From Ptychodera flava (Eukaryota; Hemichordata; Enteropneusta; Ptychoderidae): a stretch of 64,000 nt of DNA. Under the pieces are notes generated by a model. It was not told the DNA's origin, made no database searches, and saw only the letters and a program-made list of their open reading frames with translations. Of this stretch, positions 45,892-57,383 are shown one piece after another; position 1 is the stretch's first letter, and every line of letters begins with the position of its first letter. The stretch is taken from NCBI RefSeq assembly GCF_041260155.1, contig NC_091940.1, positions 33,465,526 to 33,529,525 on the forward strand. The letters are read 5' to 3'. A program made the position numbers and the translations under genes.

Positions 45892-46686
45892 GTCAAAATG
45901 AGTGAAAATGACCACACTTTTCCACGGGCTATCCTATGGACGGTACAAAAGGGTATGTCAACAGTATTTGAAAGATCCATACGGGCTCTAGGTGATATCA
46001 AAGTTTATCACGGAAGTTACGCCAGAGCTGCATATTTTGGAGAAGAAAGGTGCTTCCCACACTTTATGGATAGACAAGTTCAACCCGGTTTGAAGTTCAG
46101 TGACATAAAAGAGATCCTTCAGGGACCGGCGGTTGGATATCGGGGTGTCTTCATGAAAGACCACGCATATCGTATAGGGGCAACTGGAAGATACGATGCT
46201 TTACCCGAAGGATTTGCACATTCATTCCTCATACGCCAACCTATCAAATCTATCATTTCATTTTACAAGACCTATATAGATGCTTATGGTTGGGACAGTC
46301 CACTCCTTGTATCTGAGATCAGCTTTCGCGGAATGTGGGACTTATACAAATACATCAGAGATGTCAAAGGTCAAACACCATTGATCATCGACGCTGATGA
46401 TTTAATCGCCGATCCAGCTGGCATAATGAAGAAGTACTGTGAGGCTGTTGGATTTGAATTCAGAGAAAGCATGTTACACTGGGAGCCTGGTCCTGTCGAT
46501 GGATGGCTATGGGAAGATATATGGTACCGAAGGGTGTCGACAAGCAAAGGTTTTTTGAAGCCATCTGAATTAGAATCAAGTCGGCCGGATGACAAGCTCT
46601 CTGACTTGCCTGAAGTGATTCAAGAAGCGGTACGAGATTCTCAACCCTGCTATGAGGAAATGTACAAGTTGAGAATGCTACCATGA
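45892..46686 (+). CDS. Sulfotransferase-fold protein, paralogue 2 (intact)
   Basis: Coding exon after acceptor TATTATTCAAG|GTCAAAATG. I chose the ATG at 45898 because it gives 262 residues, exactly the length of paralogue 3, and sits 6 bases after the acceptor as in its relatives; an in-frame ATG at 45832 lies in the intron. It resembles bacterial and invertebrate P-loop sulfotransferase-like proteins, some labelled branched-chain aminotransferase-like in databases. Motifs: ILWTVQKGMSTVFERSIRA (residues 12-30), KVYHGSYARAAYFGEERCFP, FLIRQPIKSIISFYK near 110 (3'-phosphate-type Arg...Ser) and PLIIDADDL. The phosphosulfate-loop Pro-Arg of its relatives is Gln-Lys here (residues 17-18). The substrate is unknown. 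No signal peptide or membrane segment is seen, so it is probably cytosolic. Confidence 0.8.
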   Translation, partial: VKMSENDHTFPRAILWTVQKGMSTVFERSIRALGDIKVYHGSYARAAYFGEERCFPHFMDRQVQPGLKFSDIKEILQGPAVGYRGVFMKDHAYRIGATGRYDALPEGFAHSFLIRQPIKSIISFYKTYIDAYGWDSPLLVSEISFRGMWDLYKYIRDVKGQTPLIIDADDLIADPAGIMKKYCEAVGFEFRESMLHWEPGPVDGWLWEDIWYRRVSTSKGFLKPSELESSRPDDKLSDLPEVIQEAVRDSQPCYEEMYKLRMLP

Positions 46687-46689
46687 TTC

Positions 46690-47689
46690 TATCAGTATAT
46701 CGATTGATGAAGTAGGGGGAGACATTTCCGTTCTATATTGCTGGTCTGACAGCTTTCATATTCGGTATCTCTCTTTAAAGGAATATCCCCATAGAGCCTT
46801 ATCAAAAATAAGTGCAAATTCACAATTTTCAAAAATTTATTTTCCTTATTTTATCTTCCTTTTTTTTGAAATCCAATTGCACTCGTATTAACTTTGTATG
46901 ACGCTAGGATTATCGAATTCGAATATGCGAATATTTTCGTCTAAGTTTCTCACTTCTGGTAATAACGTTGTTTTCTCCGTATAACTGGTCTTACAGCTTT
47001 GAAATTCAATGTGCAGGGTTGCCCTCATTCAATTTTATATATAATAGTCCAAACAAAGGGCTATGTGCCAGAATGTAGAGGTGCACGTTTGAACAAACCT
47101 TGTTAAGATCACTCCAAGAATTCTGTATGCCGAATTGTATAGCAATCGGACGAGTGAATTCTGAAGTGTAGATTGTTTTACCAAAACGGCCAAATGGCCC
47201 CAATGTACAGTACTGCAAAATGAGAATGGATTATAATAGGTATATGATTGCTTCTTTCAAGCGAATAAATGGTTATCGACATTTCAATAAGCGATGAGAC
47301 ATTTGCGGGTCAAATGAATTACTAGGAACTAAAGGAAACCGGAAAACAAAATCAAAATAATCGTCTATTTTTAAAAGTTGGTGCTGGTTTTGAAAAATAA
47401 CAGACCAACACTGACTGAAAGACATTAAATTCAATTTACTTCTCTCAATGATTCTGTGGTTGAAGTAATTTAATATTGTACTTCGAATACTTATCATATA
47501 ATTCATAATTCACTATTTGAATGGTCAATAAAACTGAGTTATTGTTTAAAATATCTCGCGTAGTTTTCTACAGAGGTATCATAAAAGAAGGATATTGTAG
47601 TTGCCATCAAACTTCTTCCCCATAATCTCATGGTTAATTAAAGTTACACATTGCTTGTTAGATTTGCAGGTAGTTTTACGCATAAAATT
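46690..47689. other. Intergenic between paralogues 2 and 3
   Basis: No gene recognised. AT-rich. Confidence 0.4.
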
Positions 47690-47699
47690 CAAGAAGCCC

Positions 47700-47770
47700 T
47701 GCACTACACACACACTCATACTTTGCCTTTTCCGAGCTTCAGTTCACAGAGTGCACACTTGTTGATCAAG
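47700..47770 (+). promoter_or_regulatory. Possible non-coding exon 1 of paralogue 3
   Basis: GAGCTTCAGTTCACAGAGTG followed by GTTGATCAAG|GTGAGT is a good donor (GT at 47771), 1.1 kb before the coding exon acceptor at 48888. It does not resemble the three promoter blocks, so paralogue 3 may use its own first exon. Upstream limit unknown. Confidence 0.3.
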
Positions 47771-48888
47771 GTGAGTGGTCTATGAATTGTTTTCGAATTC
47801 GCAGGATAAGGTCGTTTGCAATTGTCAATATCAAGAAAGGCGCAAGTTACAAAATTAATTTCTGCACGATATCAAAGACAGTTACACGTTAATAAATAGG
47901 TTAGGATGTACCTCGAGGATTGTTACTAGGACTCTAACTTTTTGCCTGTACGCTTCTGGTCTACCACTTCTATAACATCCGTTTTGTCCAGTTGTGCAAA
48001 ATCTAAATTTTCATGTTCCCAAATTTAGTGTTCACAAAGCTTATAGTGGCCGTATCGGCAAACTTTAGGTCATGCTTTATTTTATTTTATCGAAAAGTTG
48101 ATTTACATATTCACCTCTGAAGACTTAATATATGATTATAAAAGAGAATGCTTTAAATTGTGTAATCGTGGGCAAAACCTTTTGCTTCGCTTTGCCTATA
48201 ATGCTGGATGCATATGTCTCTTTTCCATCAAAGTCAACCAAGACTAAAAAGAACTTTTTCAATACCCCGAACTAGCATCGAAAGCGGTACAATTTGTGTG
48301 GCCTATGTTATTGGAGAATTTTAACAAATATCTTGTCAAATTGACTTTTAATGTGGTTTACAATGGTAGTAAACGTTTAGAAACCTGTATGTTATAGTTA
48401 AGAGTAGACTGAGCTTCGGAACACATTATCGTCCGTTCATGGTAGAAATAGTTTACTAGGTCAAATTGGTAAATGATCCGTAAAAAAATTCTCAACTGTA
48501 TAGATTCCTTACACAACGCGAATTTTCTTTTAAGCTTGTATTGCCCTGGCTTGTATCAGGCTACGTGAAGTCAAATTTTCAATTCCAACTAAGTGCCTAA
48601 GCCTCGAGACAAAGTCACATGAAATTCCATGGGATTGATGAACCTTTCTGCTTGTAACACACGCTAAGCATAGATTTTTCTTCTTAAATTTATTCTGTTA
48701 TTAACATTATGATATATCTGATCTAATCATTTACCCAACACCCTCCTGAATTTTGGGTACACGATCTTAAGTCAAACTTTCTCTATCAAATGCTTTGCAA
48801 TGAAAGAATCAAGTTTATTTGTGTATAAAATTACTCCCACGGAAGCTCTTTATGCGTAATTGATAAATTCAAAATTTTAAATTCTCAG

Positions 48889-49684
48889 AGTCGATATGAC
48901 CCAAAGGAGTGGTAATATTCCAAAGGTTGTACTATGGACTATGCCCCGAGCAGTAGCAACAGCGTTTGAGCGATCCATTCGAGCTCTTGGTGATATCAAG
49001 GTATATCATGAAGTTTACGGCATGGCAGCGTACTTTGGGGAAGAGCGGTACTTTCCTCACTTTTTGGACAGGCCAGTCCAGCCTGGTTGTAAGTTCAACG
49101 ATATAAAACAGATGCTTGAGAACGAGGATAAAGGATGTCGAGGTATCTTTCTGAAAGACCTCGCCTACCGTATAGCAGACACCGGCAGATATGACGCCCT
49201 ACCTGAAGGTTTCCAACATACCTTCCTCATACGCCCGCCAATGAAATCGGTCCCTTCCTTTTACAAGAACTTTGCAAAGGCCTATGGTCCCGAAAAGAGA
49301 CCGATCTCAAGTGAAGTCGGTTTCCGTGAAATGTGGGAGTTGTATCAATACATCAGAGATCACAAAGGCCAAACACCCTTGGTCATTGATTCAGATGATT
49401 TGCTCAGTGACCCAGCTACCATAATGAAGAAATACTGCGAGGCTGTTGGATTTGAGTTCAGAGAAAGCATGTTACAATGGGAGCCTGGTCTTGTCGATGG
49501 CTGGCATTGGGAAGAAGAATGGTACGGAACAGTATCAAGCAGTTCCTGTTTTAAGAGACCGATTGATGTTAGGTCAAGCGATACCGAGAAAGATGAATCT
49601 TCTTTACCCGTTTTCATCCGAAAAGCCATTCAAGATGCTGAGCCCTACCATGAAAAGTTATACAACTTAAGATTAAAACCCTGA
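48889..49684 (+). CDS. Sulfotransferase-fold protein, paralogue 3 (intact)
   Basis: Coding exon after acceptor AATTCTCAG|AGTCGAT, ATG 48896, 262 residues, stop TGA. Motifs by residue: VVLWTMPRAVATAF (11-24, the region expected to bind the 5'-phosphosulfate of PAPS), RSIRALGDIKVYHEVYGMAA (26-45), FLKDLAYRI (85-93), TFLIRPPMKSVPSFYK (109-124, the 3'-phosphate-binding Arg/Ser pattern), MWELYQYIRD (146-155), PLVIDSDDLLSDP (161-173) and EPGLVDGWHW (196-205). It keeps the Pro-Arg that paralogue 2 lost. It is clearly the same family, in a head-to-tail array with 39730 and 45892. Enzyme activity and substrate are inferred only from the fold. Confidence 0.82.
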
Positions 49685-50007
49685 GCCAAAAAGGCATTAC
49701 AACTTCAATTTAAAAAAAAATAAATGAATTAATTTCCCTAGTTCATTACACGTTTCGTTGAAAGTGAACGTATTTAATGATCTTATCGTTCAATACATTG
49801 TATTTATTTTATGTTCTCTGCATGTGCTTTTGTGAAAGGTTAATAGGCGTTGCGATATTTGTATTTTTCTTCACTTCGATGACCTTTGTAGAATCATTCT
49901 GACATGTGCAAGATGTCTTTAAATATAACAAATATTAGCGTATATTTAAATATGTCAGATGGATCGCGTTGTGGCCTGAACTACTTTTAGAGCATCAATA
50001 ATGTATT

Positions 50008-50017
50008 TATATAAAAG
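50008..50017 (+). promoter_or_regulatory. TATATAAAAG, conserved TATA-like box (block 3)
   Basis: Counterpart of 32424-32433, with the following GAACAG and GCAAAACATCA also kept. Confidence 0.3.
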
Positions 50018-50941
50018 AACAGAGCAGAGTATACGTCTGCAAAACATCAATTTAATATATATTAAACAACACTATGTTTCAGTGTCCTGTGACCCCGATT
50101 TTCATGTATGGTAAATTACCTTCTCTAATAGTTTTCGATCGACCATTTCAAAAAAGGCAGACTATTCGATCTTATAAGCACGAGTCGTTTTTATATCATT
50201 AATGATTGTAAGTAATATGCATATTACCATCTATAATAAAAATAATCTTTTAAGATACATGGTAGTTTACTCAAATGGTGTTACAACGCGAAAATGTTGT
50301 TGTAATCTACGATTTTAATACGATACGAGTCACATGACCGCCAACTGTACAGTAAATAGCTGTCGTACTTACCATTGGTATGTAATGTATAGTGATCAGA
50401 GCATAAAGCCCTAAACACTATGGATTAATTTTAGAGATAGGACTCTTTTAATTGTTCAAATTTTCAAAAGCGTTAGGGTGCTTTCTGGTAGGTTTTCAGT
50501 GAAAATTAAGAAAACAAACACAATGTTAACACTATTACTAATAAAAGTATTATTTTTCCAAAAGAAACCAAATAAAAAGTGCGCTTATGTTAATACACTT
50601 TTGTTTTTGTCTGTTTGTTTTTTACTGGCTGGCTGGTAGGTGTTTCAAAAATCCAAGGACGGCAAACAAAGAACAATCTTTAAACGGCGTAGATGGAATT
50701 TTGCAATATTACAAATTAGCAATGAGAACAAGTAAATTACAATAAAAGAAAAAAAGAAAAGTAGATGAGCTTAAATTTTGCTGAATAAATAAACATTGCT
50801 ACAATATCCTATTCACCCAAATAAGTTTCAATCTTGTTCCTTTGTATCAAAGTTTTGTCGCGACGTGTCTCTCCAATTGAACATTTCTTATATGTACAAG
50901 GTCATTCAGAGTAGGTTGATGTTTGGCAGACACATAGGTTA

Positions 50942-51201
50942 GGCCAAAGTAATCAAATTCTTTGTTTGCGTCCCCGCCCGCTTAGGTTTTAAAATTTTCA
51001 TGAAAAACACACACAGTGTATTTGAATAGGAAATTTTAGGACATAAACGCTAGCTTTTCAGAACTAAAATTTGTTACAATTTTTATTCGCTGCAATCAAA
51101 TTACATTGTGTTAATTTCCTTGTGTGTGTTTTTCAGCCGCTTAGACGCGTACCTTTTCCCATTTAGAGTGGACGCAAAACAAAGAATTTAATTACTTGGC
51201 C
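50942..51201. mobile_element. 260-bp MITE, TTA target duplication
   Basis: The terminal inverted repeats are about 32 bp: GGCCAAAGTAATCAAATTCT at the left, and the right end reads AGAATTTAATTACTTGGCC. TTA lies outside both ends (50939-50941 and 51202-51204). Inner repeats include GAAAAACACACACAGTG/TTGTGTGTGTTTTTC. Block 1 has the uninterrupted counterpart near 33135. TTA suggests PIF/Harbinger; the termini differ from the element at 2883. Confidence 0.75.
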
Positions 51202-51208
51202 TTATTAT

Positions 51209-51475
51209 AACAATCACACTTTGGATGTTGCCCCCTCTCCCTGGCTAAGGTCAGTTGTGAGCTGCACGCTGTCAGTATAAACTCCAGCCCTGTCATGTTT
51301 GCCTTGCGTTATTCAAATGAGGGCATCGCCAAGGCATTGTCCTACCTTCGACTTTAGCAATAAGTGCTGACCTCTAACTTTTGCAGGTCACATATATATG
51401 ACGTCGCCATAAATTAACTCAAGGAGGGCACTATTAGTGGGCCTAATACTCAACTCTAAAGAAAAGAATCCTACG
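51209..51475 (+). promoter_or_regulatory. Putative promoter and non-coding exon 1, copy 3 (orphan)
   Basis: Closest to copy 1. CRE-like TGACGTCG at 51399-51406 follows CATATATA; donor CCTACG|GTAAGT at 51475/51476. No related coding exon is seen downstream on this strand, so it either serves a distant exon beyond the window or is a leftover of the tandem duplication. Confidence 0.45.
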
Positions 51476-51880
51476 GTAAGTTAGTCTAATCCCTATATAC
51501 GAAGTATTTTTGCCTTCGGAGATTTTTGGCCTTCGCCCATACTCCAAAAGGGATTTGGCTAACAGCAAGTATATAAAATGACTAAGTTATACATGATGGG
51601 CTTGGTTTTTGGATGTTGTTTGTTCTGATGTATGTCAGTATCGGCCATGATGATATCACGTGACCCTCTAGTCTGTCGACAGCACCCTTTCGAACTCATT
51701 TGTTTGTATGGTCGTTGCCGATCGTAGATTTGCAGTGTGCAGTAGATTTTTGCCTGGCAATACCGAAATGGACCGTACAGAGAATACTATAAGGTCCTTG
51801 GCTCTCGAGTCAGTCGCTTTATGATGATGTAGGATTTCAACTAGACTCTCAGACTTCAATAGTGTCACTTCCACAAACAA

Positions 51881-53549
51881 ATGCTAATAACAGTAGATGG
51901 ATGTTGTGATAACATAACTGCACAACCGATACGGCAGTCTGACCCCTACACCATTGGACACACTAGCAATATCTCTTCAGTGCTACAGGTGTCATTGGTT
52001 GGGTTGATGTGTGCTTCGTGAACCTACTGCTCTCGGCAAACATTGTGAGTATTCGCACCAAAACAAATGCATAGCGAGAGCAACGCCTGACATGCCTTGG
52101 TTTAGGTTAACGCGCCGCGTAACTACAAAGAAATATTCAAAATGTGTATATAAATTGGTATAATTATATTCTTCGGCCCAAATCCTTTCCTTTGGCCATT
52201 TTCATTCTATAATATTGTAGTATATTGTCTATATGTATTAATGATAACTTAAGATTTGATCCGATTTGGTGAAAATTTCGTGAATTGACTCATTACACAA
52301 AATAGGACCGGAAAGTAGTCTAGAATATATACAACTGGATAAACGTGAAAGCTGCACAGAAAGGAACAGCTATTATTTTATATATAGAAATGTTAAGAGA
52401 CAGAATCAGAACACATAGATTCTTTATTTTTTACTGAACATAATACATAACATATACAAGATTTGCCATTTTTAAGGCTGATGTTAACATGTTGTTATCG
52501 AGTAAAATATGTCAATAAGAGACCAAATTAAATCGCGTTTCTCCAAAACATCATTCTTAAGGCTGTCTCTTTAACCTTCAGCTATTTGTCATGTTTTAGT
52601 TCTGTTGAAATGTGTAGTTGTCAGGTCAGGTCATTACATTAATCTGATTATCCTAATCGTGGCATTGATTGCAAAGTTAGATGTCTTTTGCATAATTCAG
52701 CTGACAGCATAATGTGGTATGTACTGAAGTGGAGAAAGTAAAGCACGGGACATAACATATATTTAGGCTCCTCGTCACATCAGTATGACATTTGACTCGC
52801 TCAGACATACTGCGGCATATATACAGAGGTATATATACAGTGGTCACGTCTTATATAACCATTCTAAAGTGCATTATATATACATAAGACACCATCAAAA
52901 TGTTTGCCAAGTAAAATGTTAACATGTAAGCGACAGTTGAAGTGCCCGTGTTGTTAACGAGTTAGATATATCAAGAAAGATACTAAAGTAAATAATAATC
53001 AGACGCGTTTCTCCAAATATGGGCAGCCGGATTTGATCGAGAGGAAGTGAACTTAACCACAATTCTCCATGATCAGTACACACAGAAATCACCCATTGAA
53101 CTGAAGCAAATATCTTCTGTATACAGAACTGTTTCGTCCACACTTTAAAATTCTGACAACATTTTTTTGATAATCATAACTTTCTTATTTCCCACTGTGA
53201 ATAATGAGGAGATCAATCCCTTTTCCATGGAGGAGATAGCAATTTTGTGATTTTGTGAATAGATTAACTTTCAAGGAAACTAAAGGAATAAATGGCATCT
53301 GTGTTGTCAAAAGAAAGGGTATTGATGTTTTTTCAGCGTTCATGACAAAGGAATCATGCATGACTAACAGGTGACAAGCTTATAATTTCAACCACCGAGA
53401 AACATGTACCACTTTCATCGCACACTTTTACACAGATTGCATAATTGCTATAAATAATTAAGCTATCTTTTATCCAAGATTTACCTTAAAAAACCTATGA
53501 ATACGATGGATGTAAGGCCTCCATTGGCGAGCAAGCATTTTAATTTAGT
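51881..53549. other. Intergenic, one diverged internal duplication
   Basis: No gene. About 52490-52555 and 52935-53015 share TTGTTATCGAGT/TTGTTAACGAGT and GCGTTTCTCCAAA, an old duplication. Confidence 0.4.
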
Positions 53550-54245
53550 CGAAAAGGTAAGAGTGTTACATTCTTTCTAACGTACATTTAGCTACAAAGC
53601 AATGCGGCATCATCCTCAAACTAATCGGGGCCAAAAACAGCAAAACCTTGCATGCTCAAGACTCTTTTACTCCAGTGTAATTTAGGGTCAGTGACCCTGA
53701 GTGACCCCATGTCAATAAAAAGGGCAGAAAATTGTTTTTGTTACAATGTTTTTGTGCCCTGTCTGAACTTTTTCAAATATCGGTGGATCCTTTGTGGAGA
53801 CTAGTTAGTTCATTGCCATACGTAGTACAATGGTGATTCCATAGTACGCAAGGATATTCGTACCTGAGTTTGAGTTTTCCGACATGTTGAAACTCTTGTT
53901 AAACTTGAGATTAATATGTGAAAGATGCGTGATAAAAACTCTTTCATACCCCTACGGATGTGTAAAGTGAGGCGAGGGGTTAGCGTCAGAAGATGTTGTC
54001 CATCTCAAGGAAGCACTAGCGAGTACTCGGCCGTGTGAGGGCGTTTTTGGGTACACCCCGGGAAATCATAAAGGGTCCGGCGAAGTGGACACCGGCGGAA
54101 TGGACAAAAAGTTCCGAAAATGGTCGAACTTTCCCGTTGTTTTTCTCTGGAATTCAATAAATAAACTTTCTTTGCAGATTTAGCCTATATTCAATAATAT
54201 AATTGACTTTTCTTCGACATACAGCCACCTGGCAGGTCACGTTTT
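53550..54245 (+). repeat. Dispersed 700-bp repeat, copy 2 (order A-B-C)
   Basis: A (about 53550-53825: AAGAGTGTTACATTCTTTCT, GGTCAGTGACCCTGAGTGAC) is followed directly by B (about 53850-54060: GAGTTTGAGTTTTCC, GCGAGTACTCGGCCGTGTG) and C (54110-54245: GACATACAGCCACCT). The circular permutation relative to copy 1 shows the unit occurs in tandem. Confidence 0.7.
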
Positions 54246-54589
54246 GGATGATAAGTCACAGTCCCTCCCTCCACACACCAATTGGGAAACGTCTATTGTT
54301 TTAACGTGTGAAGTACCGGATTAGGTATTGTATCCGTATTTCATACCCATTTTCGTCGCGTTTTTCTTTCGAACATTTATTACAAAGAACCACTCATATT
54401 TACTCTCATATGTGAATCCTGCGTAAACCATTTCAAATAAATGAACAATCCATTAGGTTTTGGACATGTATCACATGAAATGTGGTGTTTATTTTGGTGT
54501 GGGGTGGATTGTATTCTAACCGAAATGAAGCCCTACAATTACAAACACAGACATCTTATCAAACAATATGGCGCATCGTAACAATAATA

Positions 54590-55260
54590 AAATTGTAAAT
54601 GAGTTTGAGTTTTCCGACAGACAGAAATTCTTGTTTGACTTGAGATTAACATGTGAAAGATACGTGATAAAACTGTTTGATACTCCTACAGATGTGTAAA
54701 GTGAGTTGAGGAGTTAGTAGCGTCAGAAAATGTTGTCCCTCTCAAGGAAGCAGAGGCGAATACTCGGAAACGTGAGGGCGTTGTGGGTACCCCCCCCCCC
54801 ACCAGAAAAAAAGGTCTGCTGTAGCAGACAAAAAGTTTCCAAAAGGGCTGAATTTTCTAGATTTTTTCTCTTGAAATTCAAATAAATAAACTTACTTTGC
54901 AGATTTAGCTTATTCAAGGATATAATTGACCTTTTTCGCCAAACAACCACAGCAGGTCTATTTTGGGATATTACAGACTCCAGAGGAAGGTAATCTTTGA
55001 TCTAGTCAAAAAACTAAGAGTGTTACATTTTTTCTTGAAGGCATTAAGCTACAAAGCAATGGGGCATCTTCCCTAAGTTAATCGGGACCAAAAACAGCAA
55101 AGCCTTGCATGCTTAAAACACTTTACTTCTGTGTACTTGTAAGGTCAATGACCCTGAGTGACCCCATTTCAATCAAAAATGCAGAAAATGTTTTGTTTGT
55201 TGCCCTGTCTGAATGTTTTCGAATATAGGTGGATGCTTTGTTGAGATGGGTTAGTTAGTT
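54590..55260 (+). repeat. Dispersed 700-bp repeat, copy 3 (order B-C-A)
   Basis: B from 54600, C to about 54960, A from 54990, the same order as copy 1. It carries a C-run at 54790-54801 in place of part of B. Confidence 0.65.
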
Positions 55261-55629
55261 AGTGCGGAGTGCTTTATCGCAGTAACCAGATATGAAGTTA
55301 ACATGCTCATGTGTGTAGAAGTGAGTCAGGGCTGTCATATAGTTGAACTAGTCTTTATCATAGAGTGGTATGTAACATAAGCATACATGTAAGTAGCAAG
55401 TTTCATTAATTTTTGTGATTAATTACAGGATATGGTAATTAGTGGCTGATGAGTTTATGCATTGACTGTAACTTAAACCACAGAGTTTCGTATATTCCAG
55501 TTAGTGTATTTAACAACATAAGAAGTAATACAATATATTATTTCTGACATTGAATCATCAATGTCTGCTCCAGTTAATTATTGCCATTTTTTCAAGTCAG
55601 TGTCTTCATGCAGTCAAGGCTCTTTTGTT

Positions 55630-55860
55630 AAGAATAATTTGCATTTAGCCCATAGTTCGTTTGCATATCTGCAATCAAAATTGCATGTTCAATGGTCTCT
55701 TCGTCCCCAGAGATGTGGCATTTCCCATCACTAACTTTGAAAGTTTTTGGCAAACTTCCTGCGACTAAACCTCTATATCTTCCAGTTTAGGTCATTTACC
55801 ACATTGCTGACAATTTTGTCTGAATTTAAAAGCTGGAACAAGGTCTTTTTATTGTTATCC
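55630..55860 (-). mobile_element. Second zf-RVT LINE fragment
   Basis: The minus strand encodes VNDLNWKI, then after a frameshift RGLVAGSLPKTFKVSDGKCH and GDEETIEH. This matches 16440-16580 residue by residue (NDLNWKIFHRGLVTGSLAKT, GQEETLEH). One of the zinc-binding cysteines is Ser here. A short relic. Confidence 0.65.
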
Positions 55861-55869
55861 CTGTTAATA

Positions 55870-56760
55870 TTCAAAGTCTCTGATCAGTCACACTCCATAC
55901 ATAGACATGGTACATACAGCGCCCTCAAACGACCGATATGGTCAAACTATCATTTTACTAACATTGACACTCCCCACGCAGTAGTGGCGCTATCACTAGC
56001 ATCTTTAACTACAGGACTGAGGTGACAAAGGCATGAAAAATCCAGCATTCAGTACTCAGCAGTCCTTTCCTTCACAGGTTCAGATTATACCATCAACACT
56101 GCGAGCTGTTAATTAACATGGCTCTGCTGAATGTCTCACAGCGCCGTAAAATGTCTGTCACTTCAATATCTACAACATCGGTGAACCATTTTCAGAATTG
56201 TGTCACTAATTACAATATTCAAATTAACAATTAATTGGCGTGACGATCCAAACGTTTTTTCTTGCATATTACAATTTATATGGCAAGTTTAATCATATTT
56301 AGTGCAGTAAATCTTGGTATATAACACTATGGTCATCATGCGTCCCATAGACAACCATGTAACAGAAGAATTAAAACTTTGATAACTTCATTAATATGCA
56401 TACCGAGCCCACTAAAATCTGATCAGTTCTTGCCATTTGATATCTGAGATATTGATCTATACAGACAACAGACAAGCTGACACAAGCAGACAGACATTGC
56501 TGAACCATAAGCCCACATGTGTGACACACGTCAGCTGAAAATGTGCATGATCACCCATGATAACAATGAGTTTGGGCAAAATTATGGCAGTAGAAGTGTT
56601 CAAAAATAGTTCCTCTGTTCCCAATGAAACCAGTGCACTGAGAAAGTATTTGCTTGTGGGTTGGTTTGTTGATCACAATTCACACATCCCTCAAATTTCA
56701 AAGCTTAATGTTGTTTCAGAGTAAAAAATTGTTGACACATTTTTGAATATGAAATAATCT
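55870..56760. other. Intergenic, nothing recognised
   Basis: Region downstream of the ENTR1-like gene (in its own direction). No gene recognised. Confidence 0.35.
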
Positions 56761-56761
56761 T

Positions 56762-56767
56762 TTTATT
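56762..56767 (-). terminator. Possible AATAAA poly(A) signal of ENTR1-like gene
   Basis: AATAAA on the minus strand, 617 bp after the stop codon. It is one of several AT-rich candidates, without transcript support. Confidence 0.3.
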
Positions 56768-57383
56768 TCCTTTATAAAAAAGTCATAACAGACTATTACA
56801 ATGACATGCAGCACAGTGGAAACTGTTTCAAAAGAATGTGGATGCATAGTTTTACAACGTAAATGCCAAAAACTGACCTGAATTTTCATGAAAAGATGCA
56901 GAACTTACTTGGAAGCGCATTGTGACTTAAATTATACATAAATAAAACTGTTTCATGATAAATTTTCATTTTCACCAACTTGATTTTCTGATGGTTACAG
57001 ATGATGATGATCAAATATGAATAAATTTATTGGTTTCTAAAAAGCTTTTGACAGAAGACAGAAGAGAAGTGATTTGTGAAGTCTTAGAGACTACCATGCA
57101 CTGATCCTTGCCCTAAGGAACATCACTACACCAGGAATTGCACTGCAGTATATCATGTACTTAAACATTACGGTTCCTTATAACAAAAGTATTGAAAGAC
57201 AGTTGATGAATCTATTGCTCTTTCTCACTTGAATTTGAACTTGAAAGCACTATCCACACTATCATGAAAAGACGGCCACTGATTCTGACTGACATGAATT
57301 TCTGTGAACAAAGAGAGTCAAAGTATTGCATTGTTCCCAATATATTGAGAGACACAGCTGCTAGGCTGTCAGCCCATTGGATG

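Larger units (their letters stand above)
49950..51880 (+). repeat. Duplicated promoter block 3 (pairs with 32350-33930)
   Basis: Same order of landmarks as block 1. It differs by an insertion around 50480-50700 and by the 260-bp MITE at 50942. It lacks the hairpin element of block 1. The 3' end runs through ACCCTCTAGTCTGTCGACAG and a TGTGCAGTAGATTTTTGCCT stretch shared with block 1. No sulfotransferase coding exon follows in the remaining 12 kb. Confidence 0.8.

Noticed and set aside
45832-45897. Upstream in-frame ATG adding 22 residues to sulfotransferase paralogue 2
   Set aside because: It lies before a polypyrimidine-AG acceptor and has no counterpart in paralogues 1 and 3, which start 7 bases after their acceptors.
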